From assembly GCA_016212845.1 (NCBI GenBank), contig JACRDR010000062.1, positions 1 to 9,237 on the forward strand: a stretch of DNA of 9,237 bases, written 5' to 3'. A program made the position numbers and the translations under genes. Shown here piece by piece: positions 7,314 to 9,237 of the stretch (position 1 is its first letter; the number at the start of each line of letters is the position of its first letter). A model generated the notes under the pieces. That model made no database searches, was not told the DNA's origin, and worked only from the letters and a program-made list of their open reading frames with translations. This stretch comes from Elusimicrobiota bacterium. Lineage in GTDB: Bacteria; Elusimicrobiota; Elusimicrobia; UBA1565; JACRDR01.

Positions 7314-7594
7314 GCCGGCTCGACGATCTTTTCCTTGCGCAGGTTGGAGAGGAGGTCGAGCGCGTCCCGTCGCAGGACCTCGGAGGAGGCGTCGTATTCG
7401 TCCGCGAGGGTCCCGACGATCTCCTCGATCGAGCGGCCTTCGCTCAATAGCTCCCAGATGCGGAGGCCGGCGCCGTCGAGGGAGTAGTACGCCGCGGTCT
7501 CCGTATTCAGGATGACCGCCTCGTCGGCGACCTTGCGCCAGGCGATCTTGGCCGACGGCTTCAACTTTTCCGTCGGGCGGGTCTTCGTGGGCAT
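7310..7594 (-). CDS. PqqD-like RiPP recognition element protein
   Basis: A 94-residue stand-alone PqqD-family protein with the winged-helix layout of RiPP recognition elements. After a Lys-rich tail come the beta strands WRKVADEAVILNTETAAYYS (19-38), then LDGAGLRIWELLSEGRSIEEI (around 39-59, with the family's conserved Ile-Trp-Glu-Leu-Leu helix) and a closing three-helix part to LLSNLRKEKIVE. In characterised systems such proteins bind the precursor's leader and present it to the modifying enzyme, often a radical SAM protein; here one is encoded directly downstream with a GTGA overlap. The best candidate ligand is the YxxPxLxxxG peptide three genes on. The ATG at 7594 is 6 nt after a TATAAT box and has no Shine-Dalgarno, as expected for a leaderless message. 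PqqD-like proteins also occur in clusters with no known peptide, so the partner is inferred. Confidence 0.88.
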   Translation of the reverse strand: MPTKTRPTEKLKPSAKIAWRKVADEAVILNTETAAYYSLDGAGLRIWELLSEGRSIEEIVGTLADEYDASSEVLRRDALDLLSNLRKEKIVEPA

Positions 7595-7600
7595 CGCTCG

Positions 7601-7629
7601 ATTATATCGCGGCGCCGGGGGGCCGTCAA
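7601..7629 (-). promoter_or_regulatory. Near-consensus promoter of the PqqD-radical SAM-aminotransferase operon, leaderless
   Basis: On the minus strand TTGACG (7624-7629) and TATAAT (7601-7606) are separated by exactly 17 nt. This is 5 of 6 plus 6 of 6 matches to the sigma-70 consensus, striking in such GC-rich DNA. Only 6 nt (CGAGCG) separate the -10 from the ATG at 7594, so transcription should start at or next to the A of the start codon. The -35 box contains the stop codon of the zinc-ribbon gene (7626-7628). Confidence 0.75.
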
Positions 7630-8372
7630 CGACGGGAGAGGAACGAGGCCCAGCGCGTGCCGCCGAGCCGGATCGAGTCGAGCAGCGCGGTCCAATCGGC
7701 GCGGCGGCGTCCGGCCTCCGGACCGCTGGCGTAGAAGCGGAGGAGGTAGTTGCGGCTCGAGCCCGGCACGAAGACCGCCTCGCCCTCCGTCGGCGGCTCG
7801 CTGCCGTTCGCGGCCACCGAGAAGGAGACGCGCTTGCCTTCCACGCCGCCGGCCTGCATCTTTCCGGCCGTCCCGACCTGCGGACGCCGGCCGTTGAACT
7901 CCTCGAGCACCAGCGACTCCAGGTGCTCGCCGAGCGGAAGGGTGGCGGGCGCGCTTTCGACCTCGATTCGCGCGTCGGGCGCGGTGAGCCGCGCGATGCC
8001 CTGGAATCTCCAGCCTTCGCCGAGCTTGGTCTCGACGCTCCAGCCTTCGGGCGCGATGAAGACCAGCCCGGACGGGTCGGCGACCGCTCCTTTCGGGAGC
8101 GGCGCCGGCTGCAGCAGCCAGGCGATGACGAGGCTGAAGGCCGCGGCCCCGAGGGCGGCGTAGAGGCGGATGGGACGCCGGGGCGCCTCCTTCCTCCATT
8201 TGCGGCGCTGGGCCGCCGAGCGCCCCTCGGCGAGGGCTTCCGCCTTCTCCTGCGACTCCCGGGCCTTGCGCTCGAGAGTCTCGAGGATGTCGATGCCGCA
8301 GTTGAGGCACTTCGGCTCCCACATCTGAAAGGGGACGCGGCAGTTGGGGCAGTTCACGGTCCCGGGGAGCAT
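7626..8372 (-). CDS. Zinc-ribbon, single-pass membrane-anchored protein with PsbP/DUF1795-like C-terminal domain
   Basis: A 248-residue protein. The N-terminus is a zinc ribbon with CPNC (Cys8, Cys11) and CLNC (Cys22, Cys25). A charged, probably helical linker rich in Lys, Arg and Glu (30-68) leads to one membrane helix (about 69-88). The rest (about 100-240) is an extracytoplasmic domain beginning GLVFIAPEGWSVE and ending WTALLDSIRL. That pattern resembles the PsbP/DUF1795/DcrB-like fold, in which an amphipathic 'F-P-W' strand opens the domain and a final 'L-S-I' helix-strand closes it. No enzymatic residues can be named. The ATG at 8372 has GAGGA at 8378-8382, 5 nt upstream. The gene is divergent from the GT2 gene and ends inside the operon promoter that follows it. 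Function is unknown; the topology would place the ribbon in the cytoplasm. Confidence 0.8.
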   Translation of the reverse strand: MLPGTVNCPNCRVPFQMWEPKCLNCGIDILETLERKARESQEKAEALAEGRSAAQRRKWRKEAPRRPIRLYAALGAAAFSLVIAWLLQPAPLPKGAVADPSGLVFIAPEGWSVETKLGEGWRFQGIARLTAPDARIEVESAPATLPLGEHLESLVLEEFNGRRPQVGTAGKMQAGGVEGKRVSFSVAANGSEPPTEGEAVFVPGSSRNYLLRFYASGPEAGRRRADWTALLDSIRLGGTRWASFLSRR

Positions 8373-8405
8373 AGCGGTCCTCGCGGCGGACCTTCAAGGG
8401 CTTTG

Positions 8406-8411
8406 TATAAT
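8406..8411 (+). promoter_or_regulatory. TATAAT -10 box for the GT2 gene
   Basis: A perfect TATAAT lies in the 48-nt divergent intergenic region (8373-8420), ending 9 nt before the GTG at 8421. No convincing -35 is visible at the right distance and there is no Shine-Dalgarno before the GTG, so a leader of only a few nucleotides is expected. Confidence 0.5.
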
Positions 8412-8420
8412 CGCCGGGTC

Positions 8421-9188
8421 GTGCCTTCGCCGAGCTTCGCCGCCACCGTCATCGTTCCCGTCCGGGACCTCCTGGACCGGACCCGCCGCTGTCTCGAGAG
8501 CGTGCGCGCGCACAGCCGGCCGCCGTATGAACTCGTGGTCGTCGACAACGCGTCGCAGGCGCCCACGCGCCGCTGGCTCGAGGCCCGCGCGCGAGCCGGC
8601 GAGCTCCGCTTGATCCGCAACGAGGAGAACCGCAGCTTCGCCGCGTCCATCAATCAGGGGATGGCGGCGGCCCGCTCCGATCTCTTCGTCTGGCTCAACA
8701 ACGACGCGGCCGTCGGGCCGGAGTGGCTCGAGCGCCTCTCCGGCTGTCTGCGGCGCAACCCCGGCGCCGGCGCCGCCGGTCCCTGCACGAGCGTGCCTCC
8801 GGCGGTCGAGTACGCCCGCTTCCCCGCGTTCGCGGCGGCGTGGGCGCTGCGCTGGGACGGCCGCTGGAAGAGCATGCGCGTGTTGAGCGGCTTCTGCCTC
8901 GCGGTGACTCGCGAGGCGGCCGAGGCCGCGGGTCCCCTAGACGAGCGATTCCTATGGGGCGAAGAGGACACCGATTACTGCCTGAGGCTGCGCCGCGAGG
9001 GGTTCTCGCTCCTGCTCGCGAGGGACGTCTTCGTGCATCACGAGGGTTCGGTTTCGCGCCGCCTCGTCGACCCCGCCGTCCGCCGGAAGCACAACCGGAG
9101 CAACCGCGCGCTCTTGCGCGAGAAGTGGTCCGGCGAGGCTCGGCCCCTGCGCGACGACGCCTTCGCGGCCTCGAGGCAGCCCGCGTGA
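8421..9188 (+). CDS. GT2-family glycosyltransferase (WbbL/rhamnosyltransferase-like)
   Basis: A 255-residue GT-A fold enzyme starting at GTG 8421. The first strand is ATVIVPVRDLLDRTRRCLES (8-27), followed by ELVVVDNAS with Asp42, then NEENRSFAASINQGMAAARS (67-86) and FVWLNNDAAVGPEWL (89-103), where Asp95 sits in the usual metal-binding position. The acceptor part has GFCLAVTREA (157-166), then FLWGEEDTDYCLRLRREG (177-194), where the Glu-Glu-Asp-Thr-Asp stretch provides the probable base, and FVHHEGSVS (204-212). This matches inverting GT2 enzymes that add sugars such as rhamnose to cell-surface glycans; donor and acceptor cannot be named. It is the first gene of the plus-strand unit and its stop overlaps the next start (GTGA). 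The frame is open further upstream, but that stretch is antisense to the zinc-ribbon gene. Confidence 0.92.
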   Translation: MPSPSFAATVIVPVRDLLDRTRRCLESVRAHSRPPYELVVVDNASQAPTRRWLEARARAGELRLIRNEENRSFAASINQGMAAARSDLFVWLNNDAAVGPEWLERLSGCLRRNPGAGAAGPCTSVPPAVEYARFPAFAAAWALRWDGRWKSMRVLSGFCLAVTREAAEAAGPLDERFLWGEEDTDYCLRLRREGFSLLLARDVFVHHEGSVSRRLVDPAVRRKHNRSNRALLREKWSGEARPLRDDAFAASRQPA

Positions 9189-9237
9189 AGTGGGCGCCGC
9201 CGCGAGGACGGGTGCTCGCCTTCGCGCCGCACCCCGA
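9185..9237 (+). CDS. LmbE/PIG-L-type deacetylase, N-terminal fragment
   Basis: Only 17 codons are in the window: a GTG start sharing GTGA with the GT2 stop, then VKWAPPRGRVLAFAPHPD. RVLAFAPHPD is the opening strand and zinc-binding motif of the LmbE/PIG-L family (usually AHPDDE), in which His and Asp hold the metal. Members remove acetyl groups from GlcNAc-type sugars or related small molecules. Position after a GT2 gene fits a sugar pathway. The call rests on one motif and needs the sequence beyond the window. Confidence 0.7.
   Translation, partial: MKWAPPRGRVLAFAPHP

Noticed and set aside
4300..7487. Long plus-strand frames antisense to the GT4, aminotransferase and radical SAM genes
   Set aside because: The minus strand carries clear catalytic motifs over the whole stretch; the plus-strand proteins are compositionally biased and motif-free.
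4838..7594. Classical lasso peptide cluster
   Set aside because: The leader motif and PqqD-like element fit, but there is no asparagine-synthetase-like cyclase, no transglutaminase-like protease and no usual core in the peptide.
1..9237. tRNA, rRNA, CRISPR array, insertion sequence or attachment site
   Set aside because: No direct-repeat arrays, transposase motifs, terminal inverted repeats or tRNA-like cloverleaf segments were seen by eye; coding density leaves no gap over 100 nt.

Overview
This is a GC-rich, densely packed bacterial window. Seven coding regions lie on the minus strand and one complete plus one partial gene lie on the plus strand; genes in the central block overlap by a few bases to tens of bases. 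There are no rRNA, tRNA, CRISPR or insertion-sequence signatures. The mix of a type IV pilin-like protein with a very large surface domain, a TMTC-like TPR membrane protein, a cobalamin-type radical SAM enzyme and a PqqD-like protein suits an uncultivated high-GC Gram-negative lineage. Elusimicrobiota is my tentative guess and Myxococcota or Omnitrophota are alternatives; nothing here proves the phylum.

Layout, read in minus-strand transcription order. At 8372-7626 is a zinc-ribbon, membrane-anchored protein. Its stop codon lies inside the -35 box of a near-consensus promoter (7601-7629) whose -10 box ends 6 nt before the next start codon, so the transcript should be leaderless. That promoter drives a tightly overlapping six-gene unit: a PqqD-like RiPP recognition protein (7594-7310), a cobalamin-binding-type radical SAM protein (7313-6021), a DegT/DnrJ/EryC1/StrS aminotransferase (6072-4951), a 38-residue peptide with the RiPP leader motif YxxPxLxxxG (4954-4838), a GT4 glycosyltransferase with no ordinary start codon (about 4842-3886), and a TMTC/DUF1736-like multi-pass protein with C-terminal TPRs (3905-2025). 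After a 65-nt gap with its own candidate promoter comes a pilin-like protein with a prepilin leader, a lamin-tail-like domain and several carboxypeptidase-regulatory-like beta domains; it runs off the left edge (1959-1).

On the plus strand a 48-nt divergent region holds a TATAAT box just before a GTG-started GT2 glycosyltransferase (8421-9188). Its stop overlaps the start of a partial LmbE/PIG-L-type deacetylase (9185 to the window end).

How the genes may work together (inference): PqqD plus a YxxPxLxxxG peptide plus a radical SAM enzyme is the signature of a ribosomally made, post-translationally modified peptide. Here these genes are interleaved with sugar-type genes (aminotransferase, GT4, GT-C/TPR, and the nearby GT2 and deacetylase), and the peptide ends only eight residues after the leader motif. 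It therefore looks like a leader with almost no core. The window lacks the lasso cyclase and protease, so this is not a standard lasso peptide cluster. A small RiPP-like system coupled to glycan or surface-protein modification is the most interesting reading.
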